Shown piece by piece: positions 1-12,102 of a DNA stretch of 64,000 nucleotides. Made by a program: the position numbers and the translations under genes. Position 1 is the stretch's first letter. Each line of letters begins with the position of its first letter. Location of the stretch: NCBI GenBank assembly GCA_019914995.1, contig CM034134.1, forward strand, positions 7,882,463 to 7,946,462, in the 5' to 3' direction. This DNA comes from Acanthochlamys bracteata. Lineage: Eukaryota; Streptophyta; Magnoliopsida; Pandanales; Velloziaceae. The notes beneath the pieces were generated by a model. The model did no database searches and had not been told where the DNA came from. It saw only the letters and a list, made by a program, of their open reading frames with translations.

Positions 1-110
1 TTGAAATATAAATACTAAAATTTATTTCCACTTTATTTTCAAGAAACTCTACTTTTTACTTTTTATTTTCACGAACTTCAGTTACGAGTATTTGAAACAC
101 GCTCTAAAGA
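1..110 (-). repeat. Partial copy of AT-rich MITE-like family B
   Basis: The window opens inside a repeat. The segment ends with ATTTGAAACACGC and carries the block AAATATAAATACTAAAATTTATTTCCACTTTATTTTC. Similar blocks lie near 12010, 16410 and 54990. It is the right end of an element read in reverse orientation; the left end lies outside the window. The full element is described at 1261. Confidence 0.5.
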
Positions 111-1260
111 GTGGTAGGTCCGTGGTTGAAGAAACTCTCTAACTTTTGTACCTATTTTATTCGACGTATTTTGGGAGTGCGTTTTGGCTACATTCTTGTA
201 AACGCACTCTCTTAGTAGATCATAAATAAATAAATTTTTAGCGTTATACCTTTTTTAAATTTAGATCATAATAAATATTATATATACATATAAATATATT
301 AAACTTAACAAATTGGTTTTCTAAAAAAACTCTAAAATAAATTTATCTAAATAATTATTTACATTAAGCAATTCGTAGTGACACCTCTATCTTATGCTGA
401 TCTGTGTGTTCAACATGTGATTTGTTTCATATTTCAATTAAATATTTTTAACTACCGACGGTATGATATGAAATAAATTTTATTACATAAATTATTATAA
501 AATAAATTTGTAGGCATAAATTCATATAATAGAAATTATCTGAAAATAATTCTATTATAATTATAATTTTTTGAGATTTATTTTTAACAAATAAACAAGT
601 CTGAAATTCAACGGAAGGATTCTGTTCATGCTGTTGTTAAAAGAAATTGTGTTTTGTTTAGAGAATGCTTACCAAAGTCTATAAACTGAATTTTAAGTGA
701 GTTTGTAAAAATAAATTTGATAAAAATTAAAATTTAATTTGATTTTATTTTTATATTTACTTAGTTTTTAAAATTGAGTTTAAAAGTAAAATTTTAATTT
801 TAGAATTTTAATTGTATAAGTAGACTTTTAGGCAAAAAAAGTGATTTTAGTTTTATATTTACGTTGTTTTGAAAGTAAGCTAAAAAATAAATATTTGGTG
901 AAAAAAGTGAACTATAGTCTTTGTACATGTTTTTAATTCCCACAAAATTCTAGTTCAACATTTTATCATATTTCAGTTATCATTTCGATTTTTATTTTTA
1001 TTTTTACAATAAAATCTACTTTTAATAAAATTTAGCTTTAAATTTTATGTTACATATTTTAATTATTGTTTTAAATTTTATTTTTATGTTTAGTGAATTC
1101 TGTTTTAACGAAACTCACTTCTGTAAGTTACTTTACGTGATTGTTGAAGTATGTCCATAGTAAACAAGCACTTTATGTTGATTGTGGTCGAAGTCTTTTA
1201 CATATTGGTTGTTGAGATTTCGAAGAGTTAGGAATTATTAGAGTTTGGTGAATTATAAAT
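111..1260. other. AT-rich intergenic DNA, no gene seen
   Basis: No open frame resembles a known protein and no RNA gene is visible. The sequence is strongly AT-rich and may include decayed short repeats, for example 640-830 with many TTTTAAATT-type runs. I see nothing definite in it. Confidence 0.5.
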
Positions 1261-1548
1261 GCGTGTTTCAAATGTCCGTAATTAAATTTATAAAAATAAA
1301 AAATAAAAATATAGTATTTAAAAAATAAAATGAAAGTAAAATTTAGTATTTATATTTTAATAATTTTTAAAAATGTGTTAAAAATTTAAAAATATAATTG
1401 TATTTAAAAATGTACAAATAAAAAAATTAAAACTAAAGTTTCGTACATAAAAATGAAGTTTTAAATTTTTTATGTAATCGAAAGATATAAATTATTCGGA
1501 ACTTAAAATTTGAAAAAAAATTTGAAATTATAGCCGTTTAAAATACGC
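1261..1548 (+). mobile_element. MITE-like family B, forward copy
   Basis: An AT-rich element of about 290 bp. It begins GCGTGTTTCAAATG and ends CCGTTTAAAATACGC, which are imperfect inverted repeats of each other. The interior matches copies at 11804, 16246, 21019 and 54787 over almost the whole length, with shared blocks such as TTTAGTATTTATATTTTAAT. There is no coding capacity, so it is a non-autonomous element. The superfamily cannot be assigned by eye because the target-site duplication is not clear. Confidence 0.55.
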
Positions 1549-2149
1549 ATTAATAATTTTTTGAGCTTCATGCTAAGAGCCATGTTTTGTTGAATGAAAA
1601 TCTGAATTCAAAATTGTTCAACTAATTGTTATTATTTTCAAGTAATAACCTACCAACTTCAAATGGTCAAAACTCAAAACAACAAAAGAAATTTTAATTT
1701 AATAAACATAACTCTATTTGGGTATAAGAAAATGACAAAAAATCTCATACACAAAAATTCAACAGAATATACAAATAATAATTTACATTTATATCCTTCT
1801 ATAAATTTTCTTCTTTTGATAAAATGTTTTTTAAAGTAATTTTTTAACTTTTAATTACGTTTTTCAATATATTTTTAAAAATATAAAAAATTTTATTATA
1901 AATTTAAAAAATATAAAAAATGTTTACATACTAAATATTATTATTATTTATTTTTATTATTTTATTAGTTAAGAAATAAAATTTATTTTCCAAAAAAATA
2001 AAACTTTTATTTTTTATTTTATAAAATTTCTATTTCAAAATCACACCTCTCGAAATCTTCATGTGTTGTAATAAAATATACTTATTTAGAAAAGAAAAAA
2101 AAGAAAAGAAATTGTATTGTCATTTTTCTTGTTGTTCATTTGATTTCGT

Positions 2150-2157
2150 TATAAAAA
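2150..2157 (+). promoter_or_regulatory. TATA box of the phosphoglycerate mutase gene
   Basis: TATAAAAA lies about 30 bp before the probable transcription start. The pyrimidine-rich leader that follows ends at a good donor (TTTG|GTAATG, intron from 2284). The leader intron ends at TACTGTAG, with the exon resuming at 3072, six bases before the start codon at 3078. Confidence 0.5.
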
Positions 2158-2283
2158 CCCAACCAACTTCCTTTACTGTTGTTGTCCTGTGGATCGCTCG
2201 ATTTATTCGTTCATTTGATTTATTTATTCGATTTTATTGAACCCATTTCGAATCACAAGCTACTATATCAAGTTTTGTGTTTG

Positions 2284-3071
2284 GTAATGGATTCTTCAAA
2301 TTTCTGTTTGTTTTTCGTTTAATTCATTTGAAATTTCTGGTAGCCCATTTATTGGTTTTAATTTGGTTGGTGTTGTTTTTCTTCATTTTGATTTTTTTTG
2401 GATATTGGGTTTTTTTCATGATTTTTAATCGAATCTAATGAAATGGAAAAAGATTTCATTTTGTTGATCATTCTTTTGTTGTGGTTTTTTTTTTAATTTT
2501 AAATTTGCGGCGTGCTTCTAAAGCTGGTGTTTTTTGGGTTTGTTTCTAAATTTCAGCTTGATGGTTGGTCTTGGAGGGGTTGTTGTTGTTGTCGTCGTCG
2601 TCGTTGTTGTTCTAAGTTTCCTTGATTTTGAAGATTTTTTGTTCATTTTTAACTGCCGAGTATTGGGTTTTTGCTGGTTGTGGTATAACCTTTTGGTAGT
2701 TTTATTTCAATATGTTTTATCTAGCATAAGTTGAGATCGCTAATAGTGCATCATCTTTGGCTGGATAATGAACTTAATCTTTGTATTCGGTGTTTGATAA
2801 ATTGCACGTTGTATGCATTATATGTTTACAATAATCTTTGCCTCTCACAGGTAATGGATGGTAATTAATCTAGTTTTAGATCTAATGAGCAGCTCAATAA
2901 CAAAATTTCCTTAGTTGTTGAACCTATCTAAGCTCGAAATGAAAGTGTTTATTAACATCTGCTTCGTCTTTACTTGCTCTAATGTAGAAGTCAGTGTTTG
3001 TTTCTGTTAGTATTTGTAAGTGAATGCAAACTGTATGGCGAAGTTAGCTTTGGCCTGTTTTGTTACTGTAG
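2284..3071 (+). other. Intron in the 5' leader of the phosphoglycerate mutase gene
   Basis: Inferred from the donor at 2284, the acceptor ending at 3071, and the start codon directly after it. It includes a GTT/GTC triplet microsatellite (about 2579-2612) that yields a meaningless poly-valine frame. No other structure was seen. Confidence 0.45.
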
Positions 3072-3077
3072 TGTGAG

Positions 3078-5755
3078 ATGGCTGCTGTAAGTATCAACCA
3101 TGCAGTTGGATCTATCAGCATGTATGGTGGTCAACGCATCTCAGGATCCTCAGATGGAAGGGGTGTCATTTCAGTGAAAATGGTTTCTCGTGGTCTAGGT
3201 CTTGACTCACGGTTGCTTAGAAGTGGAAATCACTGCTCAAGGTCTTGGAAGTTGACAGTAGTTCGTGCTTCAACTTCAAACTCACTGGTACCTGATCCAG
3301 TTCAATCTCCAATGAGTGCCAACACCAGCGACACTCAGAAAAAGTCAAGTAGGTCTTTGTTATCGATGTGACGCTTAGGTCTTTGTTATCCTTATGCTTA
3401 TTGATGTTGTATGCCGGGAAAAGTTGCCATGGATTCACATAAGTTAATGCTTGAGATGGTGCTTGGGATTAAGGTTTTGATACCTATCCTTGTAAAGCGT
3501 GAGGTTAGGGAGAAGGGAATTCTGCACATTGAGATTATCAGTATACTTTTCCTAGACTGTGATATAACAAGCTAGAGGTTGAATTTTAAGTACTTCCTCC
3601 TACTGAATCAGTTAGCAGAGGCTTTTATCATTTTCATTCATTTACCTAAAGTTAAATTTCTTTCCATAAATACCCCTCAGTTCCCTGTCCTCTTTTGCAG
3701 GTGAAGCTGCTCTTATATTGATCAGGCATGGTGAGTCTTTGTGGAACGAAAAAAATCTCTTTACAGGATGTGTTGATGTACCCTTGACTCGAAAGGGTGT
3801 CGAAGAGGCCATTGAAGCAGGCAAACGAATTAAGAATATACCCATCGATATGATATTTACGTCTGATCTGATTCGTGCCCAGATGACTGCAATGCTTGCC
3901 GTGACTCAGCATCGTAGAAAGAAGGTTTTTCTTTGTCTTTTTTAAAAAAAAATCTTTGTACTAGGTTTTATCTTTGCATTCCACAATATTTGCTCAAATG
4001 AGGTATTGCTAAGATTGAAACGACTAATGCTTCTAACTTCACTGCCAAGGGGACTTGATTTCGTTCATCTCAAGTCTATAGCTGCTTGTTCACATCATTG
4101 AGAACGCAAAAAAGTTAATTTGCATATTTCTCCACTTGAATTGCTACCTAGAACTAACAACCTTAGCTATGATCTGGCTGAAATCTTTGATTATCAGGTT
4201 CCTATCATTGTGCACAATGAGAGTGAACGGGCAATTGAATGGGGCCAGACTTATTCAGAGGAGACAAAGAAACAATCAATACCAGTCATCAGTGCCTGGC
4301 AATTGAATGAAAGAATGTAAGTAGCGTGGGATGTATTCGTTTGAATTTTAGCCAAGTTATCAGCTGCAACTGTTGTGCATGAATTTATGATAATATGTTT
4401 TTCCTTTAGGTATGGTGAGCTACAGGGCCTTAATAAGCAGGAGACTGCTGAAATTTTTGGGAAGGAGAAAGTCCATGAATGGCGACGTAGTTATGATATT
4501 CCTCCCCCCAAAGGTGAAAGTTTGGAAATGTGTGCCTAAAGAGCTGTTGCTTATTTTAAGGAGCATGTAAGGATATTTGATGAAACCTCTTAATACTTTG
4601 TGGTGGCCATTCTTCCTTACTTTCCCTTCCTCTTATTGTCTTAATCATATGGTTTGTCAAAGGTGTTGAACTTTTAAGAATCACATGGGGTGAAGTAGCT
4701 GTTAAAGCATAAGTTTATTTAGTACTTGTGAAGTTTGCATTCATCCAGTTTTGTGACAATTTGACTCTAGAATGTTTGAGTTTTACATTGTTAGAGTATT
4801 TGTGCGAGAAAGCTCTGAAACAAATATTATCCAGTTAAAGACACTAGGTTATGGCCTATGCAATAGACCATTTATACTATTGCTTAAAATCATGTACATG
4901 CTGCAATAAGTGGAATGTACATTGCAGGTTGTTCTGCAACTTCAGGCTGGGAAGAATATAAGGATTGCAGCCCATGGGAACTCGCTCAGGTCTATTATCA
5001 TGTATCTTGATAAGTTGACATCTGAGGAGGTACTGTTGCAGGTTGATACCTGTTGCATTTCATTTCTTATCGTCGTTCTAAATTTGCAGTAGCGCAAGCT
5101 TTTATCCTAAGTATTTTGATTTTTGACCTGACATAAACTATTGTTTAATAGGTGATTAACCTAGAGTTGTCCACGGGGATTCCCATGTTATACATATTCA
5201 AAGAAGAGAAGTTTCTAAGAAGAGGCAGCCCTAAAGGACCTACTGAATCTGGTGTCTATGCTTACACTAGGGTATATAACTTCTTCATTGCATCATCTGC
5301 AATTTTCTTTCTGAGATGTGGTTACTGTTAGTATATGTTTGAAACAACACCATCTCTTTTGAAATTTTCTTAGCGTCTGTGAGAACATGTAGACAGTTCA
5401 CAGCTCTCTTTCTTAGTTGTTGTATTTAGGTAATTGATCTCTCGATTATGTAGTGATATGAGAATTTTGCTTACATATGTGAATATGAGAATGATCCTTA
5501 TATATGTTACGAGGCTAAAAGCATTCAGGCATTTAATCTTGCGGCATTATGTCACTTTAACATGCCTGCTTGCAGCAGCTCATTATGTTCTCATAAAAGC
5601 ATCTCCTATTATCAGTTTGAATTCTAATTGTGACTTTCTTTTGTCATGCCAACTGATTCCTATTTCAGAAATGCTAATCCAGTTGGTTGTTTTGCCAATT
5701 CCTGCAGAAACTGGCTCTCTACAGGCAGAAGTTAGATGATATGTATGATGCTTAA
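3078..5755 (+). pseudogene. 2,3-bisphosphoglycerate-dependent phosphoglycerate mutase, plastid type, with one in-frame stop
   Basis: The enzyme would interconvert 3- and 2-phosphoglycerate through a phosphohistidine. Seven coding exons are predicted: 3078-3348, 3701-3924, 4198-4316, 4410-4566, 4928-5029, 5152-5271 and 5708-5755. All junctions are phase-consistent and give 346 codons including the stop codon discussed here. Residues 1 to about 85 are Ser-rich like a plastid transit peptide. LIRHGESLWNEKNLFTGC carries the catalytic His, QHRRKK and [14 protein letters not shown] follow, and IAAHGNSLRS holds the second active-site His. Codon 248 is TAA (4537-4539) where relatives have Glu (ESLEMCAERAV). 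The truncated product would lack the second His and the C-terminal third. Everything after the stop stays open and well conserved, so the lesion is recent or a sequence error. The gene identity is secure; its functional state is not. Confidence 0.85.
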
Positions 5756-7245
5756 GGTAAATCCCTTCCTGCCAGTTCTAACTCCTTTTGCACATCGAAT
5801 TTTCACCGACAAGCTTCCTCTTTCTGACACTTTTCAGGATTTCCATACTTATACATGATAGTAGAAATTAATGTGTGGAAGACAGTAGCTACAAACTGCA
5901 AAGAACCTGTCCAAAATTTTCTCAACAGTCGAATGGACCATCACACGTTACTACTAATGTTGAATAGAATCCGGTGTTATTTAGGAGCGTCTGTATTTTT
6001 TGTTTTCTGATATGAAGATGCAACACAATTTGTGTCCATTATGTGGATATGTTGCTCATTTTAGCATGTAAAAGTAGAATGTAATGTTAAGTCTCATATG
6101 AGTGAAGTTAGAATTTGGTAAATATTGAGTAACATATCAGTGTGATTTACAATTTTTTTTCATATTCATCAAGTGTTGATTCAACAACAAGAATTATTTT
6201 GTATTTCAAATTACAATTTCGTTGGCATTTTGGGGACTTTATTTCAGCTTAATTCTACGGTTGCTTTGGGAATTTGGGGGGTCTTATTTAGAAGTCCGAT
6301 AAGCCGTTTGTTATGGCTTATCAAATAAGAGAACGTTCAGAAATACTTATAAAATATAATTTTTTAAAATAAAATATATTTTAAAAATAAATTTTATTTT
6401 TTTATTTTAAATAAATAATAAAAATTAGTAATAATAAAGTTTTATACAATCTTTTAATATTTTTAAAATTTTATATAAATTTTGTAAAATATTATAAAAA
6501 ATTTATTTAAAAAATAAAATAAAATATGAGAATCAAAATAAGTGGCTTAAGCGGCTTAAATTAGTAAGTCATTTAATAAGCAAATGATGAATTTGATTTG
6601 CTAAGTTCAGATATTCACTTAATCAACCCCAAATTACAATTTTTTTCTAAAAATATATTATGAATGAAAATGAACCCATAAATTGAAGTAAATAAATTTC
6701 AAATGTTTACATTCTCTCTCAGCTTATAAGCACTTATTTTACTAAGCTGATATTTCATAAATCTCAACTTATTTTTAAAATAAATTATATTCATCCAAAC
6801 ACTCGTATAAAATAAGCTGATTATTTCAGAATTAAACTGCTTATTCAATAAAATATTGTTATGATGATAAAAAATAAAAAAAAAACTTATTTAATTTCAT
6901 TACAGAGAAACTAGTCAGTATCGTATCATTACTGACATTTGCCAAAAATAGTTCATTGTTTAAACTTTTAATCCAGGCTAGAAAATTTCATTTGCATTGC
7001 TGACATGGACATATGTGGGTCCCATTGAATAATGGGCAGGTAAGTTAGTTGTCCACAACCTTGAAAGTTGAAAGAACTTTTCTTTCTTGCATTTCCTTGT
7101 TCATTGCCTTTGTTCTCTCACAGCCCTTGAAAAAAAAGAAAAAGAAAAAGAAATCCTCTCCTTTCAACCAATGATCACCGGAGAATCGAACAACGGTGCA
7201 ACTCCGGCGACAGAACGAGGAGTTCTGCTTCATTCTTTTGAATGA
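5756..7245. other. 3' UTR of the mutase gene, repeats, and promoter of the next gene
   Basis: About 5756-6100 is probable 3' UTR. An AT-rich family A repeat follows (about 6325-6545). The stretch 7040-7245 is probably the promoter and leader of the inositol phosphatase gene. It holds a short upstream frame starting at 7174 that ends at a TGA overlapping the 7242 ATG. No further gene is visible. Confidence 0.4.
6325..6545 (+). repeat. AT-rich dispersed repeat family A
   Basis: One of about fifteen related segments of roughly 200-250 bp. Their shared plan is an outer ACTTATAAAATATAA-like start, then TTTTATTTTTTTATTTTAAA, an AATAATAAAAA block, a short pivot near TTTTACTACGTAGAATTTTT, then TTAAATAAATTTTGTAAAATATTATAAAAAATTTATT. 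This copy has TTTTATACAATCTTTTAATA at the pivot. No coding capacity. The homology call is by eye on low-complexity sequence. Confidence 0.4.
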
Positions 7246-9946
7246 ATGTCGGACCATTTCCTGACTATGACTAAGTCTTCCACAACCACCACGCCGGACA
7301 ACTCCGTTAAGAATGATAAGAAAAAAAAGGTTTTTTTCCATAATTTTCTATTCTTGAATTTCTATCCGTTGTTCATAACACGTTTGCATGTTGCATTATT
7401 TTATTGCATTAAGATCTCAACTCTTTTATAAAAAAAAATTAATATGAGAATGTTGCATAACACCCTAGCACTATCGCATCACGAAAGCATCGATTTTTTT
7501 GTATGAGATTGTTTATATGGTCAACGAATTTTGATTGCATTTTTCTGATTGGTGATTTTAGTCTATACTACCAAATATTTTTAGCAAGAAAGGGAAAAGC
7601 GGCCGAAATTCGGACGAAGATATATTCCAGAGAAGAGATTTTGCAATAGGTAGAAGATTCATATACAACATTGACGTAATTGGAACAAAAAAAATTCTTT
7701 CTGTTTATGAACTAAATAAGCGTATTATTTTCATGCAATGTCGAATTTAGATCTTGAAAGAAGGCTTCAAGCAAGAAGAAGCTTCTTAGACGCGTCTCCA
7801 GTTATCCGTAAAAGTTTTTCAGGTGAATTTATAAAAAACTTCCATGTTATCTGTTAGTTTTCTAAAAACTGTGCTCACAAGAAAAAATGAGAAATTGTAT
7901 TATGTTGATTTTGTTTTAATTTCAGATAGACATCAGAGTGTAAGGATTGAAGGGTTGAATTTATGTTCATTGGATCGTCCGAGAAGGCAACCATATGAAG
8001 TTCAAGAATTTCGGTACTCGCAATTTTCCTGAAAATTCCAAGATGAATCATAATAGATTTTTGCTTCATTTAACAAAGTTTAATTTGCATAAATGCTGTA
8101 TGAAATTTCAGGATTTTTGTTGCAACTTGGAATGTAGGAGGAAAATCTCCGCATAATGGTCTCAACTTAGAAGATTTCCTGCAAGTCGAAGGATCTTCAG
8201 ATATTTATGTCCTTGGGTATGATTAAATTTAACTATAACGATCGGAAGCTATACGATCAAATGCCAGAACTGAATGATCATTAGGTTTTCCGTAACTTAT
8301 CTTTTGCAACCTGTATCTTAACGTAGTGCTGTGAATTTGTTGTCAGGTTTCAGGAAATAGTTCCTTTAAATGCAGGAAATGTACTTGTTTTAGAAGACAA
8401 CGAACCTGCTGCAAAATGGCTCGCGTTGATCTGCCAAGCGTTGAACAAACCGCGCGATCACTCCTACAAAGACGAATCCGAATCAAACAGTTCACAGCAT
8501 AGTACTACAAGCAGTAGCAGCAGTTCGAAGGACAAATCGAGCAGTGGTCTTCTGTTCTTTCAAAAACCTTCACTGAAAGTCTTGAGCAAGAGTTACCGTC
8601 CTGATGGCACCGCTTTAAAGGCCTGCAACTGCTCCATGGAGTGTTCCAGTGTCCGTAGGAGGGCAAGGGATCTAAGAGAGCTAATGCGGAGAGTCGAGTC
8701 AGGCTGTGAGGATGATTTTGCTTCGTCTTTCTATTTGGGACAAGAGAATCAAAGTAATATGGCATACTCGCTTATTTCAAGCAAGCAGATGGTTGGGATT
8801 TTCTTGTCTGTTTGGGTAAGGACTGAACTTGTTCCATACGTTGGGCATCTGCGTGTTTCCTCTGTAGGAAGAGGCATCATGGGTTGCCTTGGCAACAAGG
8901 TCAGATGGAAACTTTCTGATTATAAGATTCTTGAACGCGAAATTCAAATACGAATTCAACGCTAAAATCGAGTTTTCTTTCTGTTATCTTTGATGTTCAT
9001 ACAGGGATGTATTGCAATGAGCATGTCGTTGCATAAAACAAGCTTTTGCTTCGTTTGCAGTCACTTGGCATCAGGCGAGAAAGAGGGCGATGAGTTAAGA
9101 AGGAACTCAGATGTAGCCGAGATACTTAAGAACACGCAGTTCCCTAAGATTTGCAAAACACCAGCAAGACGGATTCCTGAAAAGATCCTAGAACATGAGT
9201 ATGGAACATCTTTGGCTCTTTATGTTTACTTGTAAAACTCCCAATGCATTGATGATTAATGGTTTCTCCTGAATGTTTCAGTCGAGTGATATGGCTAGGT
9301 GACCTCAATTACCGCGTCTCGTTAAGCTATGAAGAAACAAGAACACTACTGGAAGAGAATGATTGGGATGCACTTCTTCAACGGGATCAAGTAATGAATC
9401 CAATCCAATTCTTTTGTGACAAAGTTTTGTATCTGTTAGTTCTTTGCTGTAGTGGTAACCGTTGTCTGAAACAAACAAATGCAGCTGAGACTAGAGAAAG
9501 AAGCAGGGAGAGTCTTCAATGGTTGGAAAGAAGGAAGAATCTACTTCGCACCGACGTACAAGTACTCACACAACTCAGATTCTTACGCAGGCGAAACGGC
9601 AAAGTCCAAGAAAAAACGAAGAACTCCGGCATGGTAAGTTCCAAAACCTCTTTTGGTAACCAAGTCATCCAACAATCGAATAGATATTAAGAAAATGTGT
9701 ACAACGTTTTGAAAAAGGTGCGATCGAATACTGTGGCACGGAGAAGGCATTGAGCAGTTGCAGTACATCAGAGGAGAATCAAGGTTTTCCGATCACAGGC
9801 CGGTTTACGCTGTTTTCGTCGCGCAAGTTGAGATGAACAACTACATGAGCGGAAGGAAAGGGTACTCAAGTGTTGGTGCTAGATTCAACAATAGTAATAA
9901 CTATGAAGATTACATACCTCAGAGGCATAGTTTCTATGAGTTCTGA
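7246..9946 (+). CDS. Type I inositol polyphosphate 5-phosphatase (BST1-like)
   Basis: The enzyme removes the 5-phosphate from inositol phosphates and possibly phosphoinositides, damping Ca2+/PI signalling. Ten exons are predicted: 7246-7329, 7589-7649, 7751-7822, 7926-8013, 8112-8216, 8347-8899, 9005-9198, 9282-9390, 9485-9633 and 9718-9946. They are phase-consistent and give 547 aa, normal for plant type I enzymes. Motifs in order: [11 protein letters not shown] (about 105-115), [24 protein letters not shown] and [34 protein letters not shown] (about 388-398), FAPTYKY (443-449), WCDRILWHG (472-480) and FSDHRPV (495-501). The family's two catalytic signatures, GDLNYR and the CDRIL/SDHRPV block, are complete. 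A Ser-rich loop in exon 6 interrupts the core, as in plant homologues. There is no membrane segment. The first exon is the weak point: the acceptor at 7588 (rather than 7584) keeps frame with exon 1. The resemblance to Arabidopsis BST1/5PTase5 is from memory. Confidence 0.88.
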
Positions 9947-10944
9947 AAAAAAAAATTTGTTTTGTTTATTTAATTTTTTTTTGGATGATGATAATTGTTG
10001 TTGTACAATTAATTTTAATTTTTTTCTTTTAATTTGTATAGGCATGTATGATGTTGATGATGACCTAATTAGCTTTTGTTATAGTTATTATTATTCATGA
10101 AGATTTTTACATATTTCTGAACAATATATCTGAAGTAAGTGATTACTGATTCATTGACATATGAAGGCAAGTTCTTTGTTTCCTTGGATGCTTAAAAGCA
10201 TTACTTAGCTATCAATTTTCATGCATTTTAAGTGTGTTTTAGGAACCGTTTGGAAGTGTTTATAAAATTTAAAAATATTTTAAAAACTTTTGAAAAATAA
10301 ATTTTAATTTTTAAAAAAATTATTAAAATAAATAAAATAAAATTTTTACGATATAAATTTTTTTATATTTTTTAAATATGTAAATTTTTATGTACTTTTG
10401 ATCCATACTTTTTGGCGAAGAAAGGAGTTATGTTAAATTAAACCACACTCTAATTTTCACTATAACTAAAATTTCATTATAATTTATGAACATATAGGAT
10501 TTTTCTGAATAAAGAGTATTTTAAAATTCTTTATTTAAAAAATCTACTTTTTTATTTTAAAATAAAAAAAAAGTAATAATAAAGTTATATAATGTAAGAC
10601 TTTCTTATATTTTAAAAAATATTTATATATATTATAAAAATTTTATTAAAAACTATATGAAAAATTAGAATGAAAAGTTATCGAAAAGCACTCCAAACGG
10701 TGGCGTCGTGGATAAGATTCTCTGGTAAACAACGGGGATCAGAATTATCCATTTCCATTAATCTACTCCGTAGAAGAAAAATAATCTTAGGAAGTAGAAT
10801 GGAAACAGTCTCTTTTAAAGCCGTCTCTTTCTGATTGGGCTTCTCCGAGAGAAGCTGAAATTTGTTTGCTAGGGCTTGACTTATATATAGAGCTATCAGT
10901 TCAATTTTAAGGTGGGTTTACAGAGAAGATTATCGTCGAGCTTT
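9947..10944. other. 3' UTR and AT-rich intergenic DNA
   Basis: About 9947-10140 is probable 3' UTR of the inositol phosphatase. The rest is AT-rich and includes a family A repeat copy at about 10495-10690. The segment 10691-10920 is of more normal composition and may be the decayed upstream part of the DUF295 remnant, but I could not recognise coding sequence there. Confidence 0.35.
10495..10690 (+). repeat. AT-rich dispersed repeat family A copy
   Basis: Follows the family plan (AATAAAAAAAAAGTAATAATAAAG, then AATGTAAGACTTTCTTATAT as pivot, then ATATATTATAAAAATTTTATT). Its right flank reads GAAAAGCACTCCAAACGG, similar to the flanks of other copies. Confidence 0.4.
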
Positions 10945-11058
10945 TCTCCTGAGGATATCGATCTAGGTGATCGACGTGTTCGACTTCGTTCTCAGGCAAA
11001 GAACTGGCACTGCTTTGGTTCTTCGCACGGATGGCTTGCTTTCCTCGACCATGCATGA
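10945..11058 (+). pseudogene. Fragment of a DUF295 (F-box-associated) gene
   Basis: One open frame from 10945 to a TGA at 11056-11058 includes KNWHCFGSSHGWLAFLD. This resembles the xxGSSHGWL.xLD motif near the start of DUF295 domains in plant F-box/DUF295 proteins. Neither an F-box nor the downstream part of the domain (NPF..LPP) was found, and the frame is closed right after the motif, so this is a remnant. The identification rests on one short motif. A second, unlinked DUF295 remnant lies near 46.0 kb; it covers the opposite end of the domain. Confidence 0.5.
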
Positions 11059-11344
11059 TCTTCCTGTTCGTCAGGTTGAAGACAGTTTTTTACTTCAAAG
11101 ACTTTCTAGCAGTTTATCTTCGGATATAACTTTGTTCTGTACGTAATTCTGAATTGGTGTGATATAAAATTTTGAATGTGTGTGAAGTTATGTAAGAACT
11201 CAGATTTCAGATTGCAGACGATATCAGATTTCTCCATCTATTTGGGCCGTTGAAAAGCGTCTGCCCTTGGGGTGATGAGCCCATTTCAGGCCCTATTAAG
11301 ATAAGTTCTATAGGTTCTGAAATAAGCAATGATTACATAAAATT

Positions 11345-11510
11345 AAAAGTCCTTATAAAATAAAGTATATTTAAAATAAAAATATTTTTATTTAAAAAAA
11401 ATAATAATAAGTAATAATAAGTTCTTACAATATAGAATTTTTATATTTTTTAAAATTTTAAATAAATTTTATAAAATATTGTAAAAAATTATTACGAAAT
11501 GAGACATGAA
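11345..11510 (+). repeat. AT-rich dispersed repeat family A copy
   Basis: Shares the AATAATAATAAGTAATAATAAG block, a TACAATATAGAATTTTTATA pivot and TTTAAATAAATTTTATAAAA. It is shorter than the best copies. Confidence 0.4.
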
Positions 11511-11803
11511 ATAGCTTGTTTGGATGTGTTTATTTGAAATACTAACTTTTAAAAAAAAATTAAAATTAACATATTAATAAAACATAATTTTTATATTAAT
11601 TTTGTATTAAAAGTAAGTTTTAAAATTAAATTTTGAACAAAAATTAATAAAAAATATTTCTTTTAAAATATTTAGTTATTGATATTAAATATGAGTTTGA
11701 AAAAAGTAAAATTTGAGTGGAAAGTAAATAGCGTCTTCACATATTAACAGCTCGCTTTTAAAAATTACTTGGGTCATTTCTGATAAGTAAATAAACTCTA
11801 ATG

Positions 11804-12102
11804 GCGTGTTTCAAATATCTATAATTTCAATTTTTTTTATCAAATTTTGAATTTCGAAGAATTTATATATTTTAATTATATAAAAAATTTAAAACACCAC
11901 TTTCACATACAGAATTTTAATTCTAATTTTTTTATCTGTATATTTTCTAATACAATTATATTTTTTTATTTTCAAAGTACTTCTAAAAATTATTAAAATA
12001 TAAATACTGAACTTTACTTTTATTTTTATTTTATTTTAAAAAAAATTTTACGTTTTACTTTTTATTTTCAAGTAATTTAATTATGGGCATTTGAAGATGC
12101 TC
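11804..12102 (-). mobile_element. MITE-like family B, reverse copy
   Basis: Begins GCGTGTTTCAAATATC and ends GGGCATTTGAAGATGC, imperfect inverted termini. Interior blocks (CACATACAGAATTTTAATT, AAATATAAATACTGAACT) match the copy at 54787 closely and the reverse complement of the copies at 1261 and 21019. Confidence 0.6.

Noticed and set aside
2534-2734. 66-codon frame with a long valine run
   Set aside because: Translation of a GTT/GTC microsatellite within the leader intron of the mutase gene.
7574-7590. Acceptor TTTTTAG at 7584 for exon 2 of the inositol phosphatase
   Set aside because: It would break frame with exon 1 unless a poor donor at about 7370 were used; the acceptor four bases later keeps phase. 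The choice remains uncertain.
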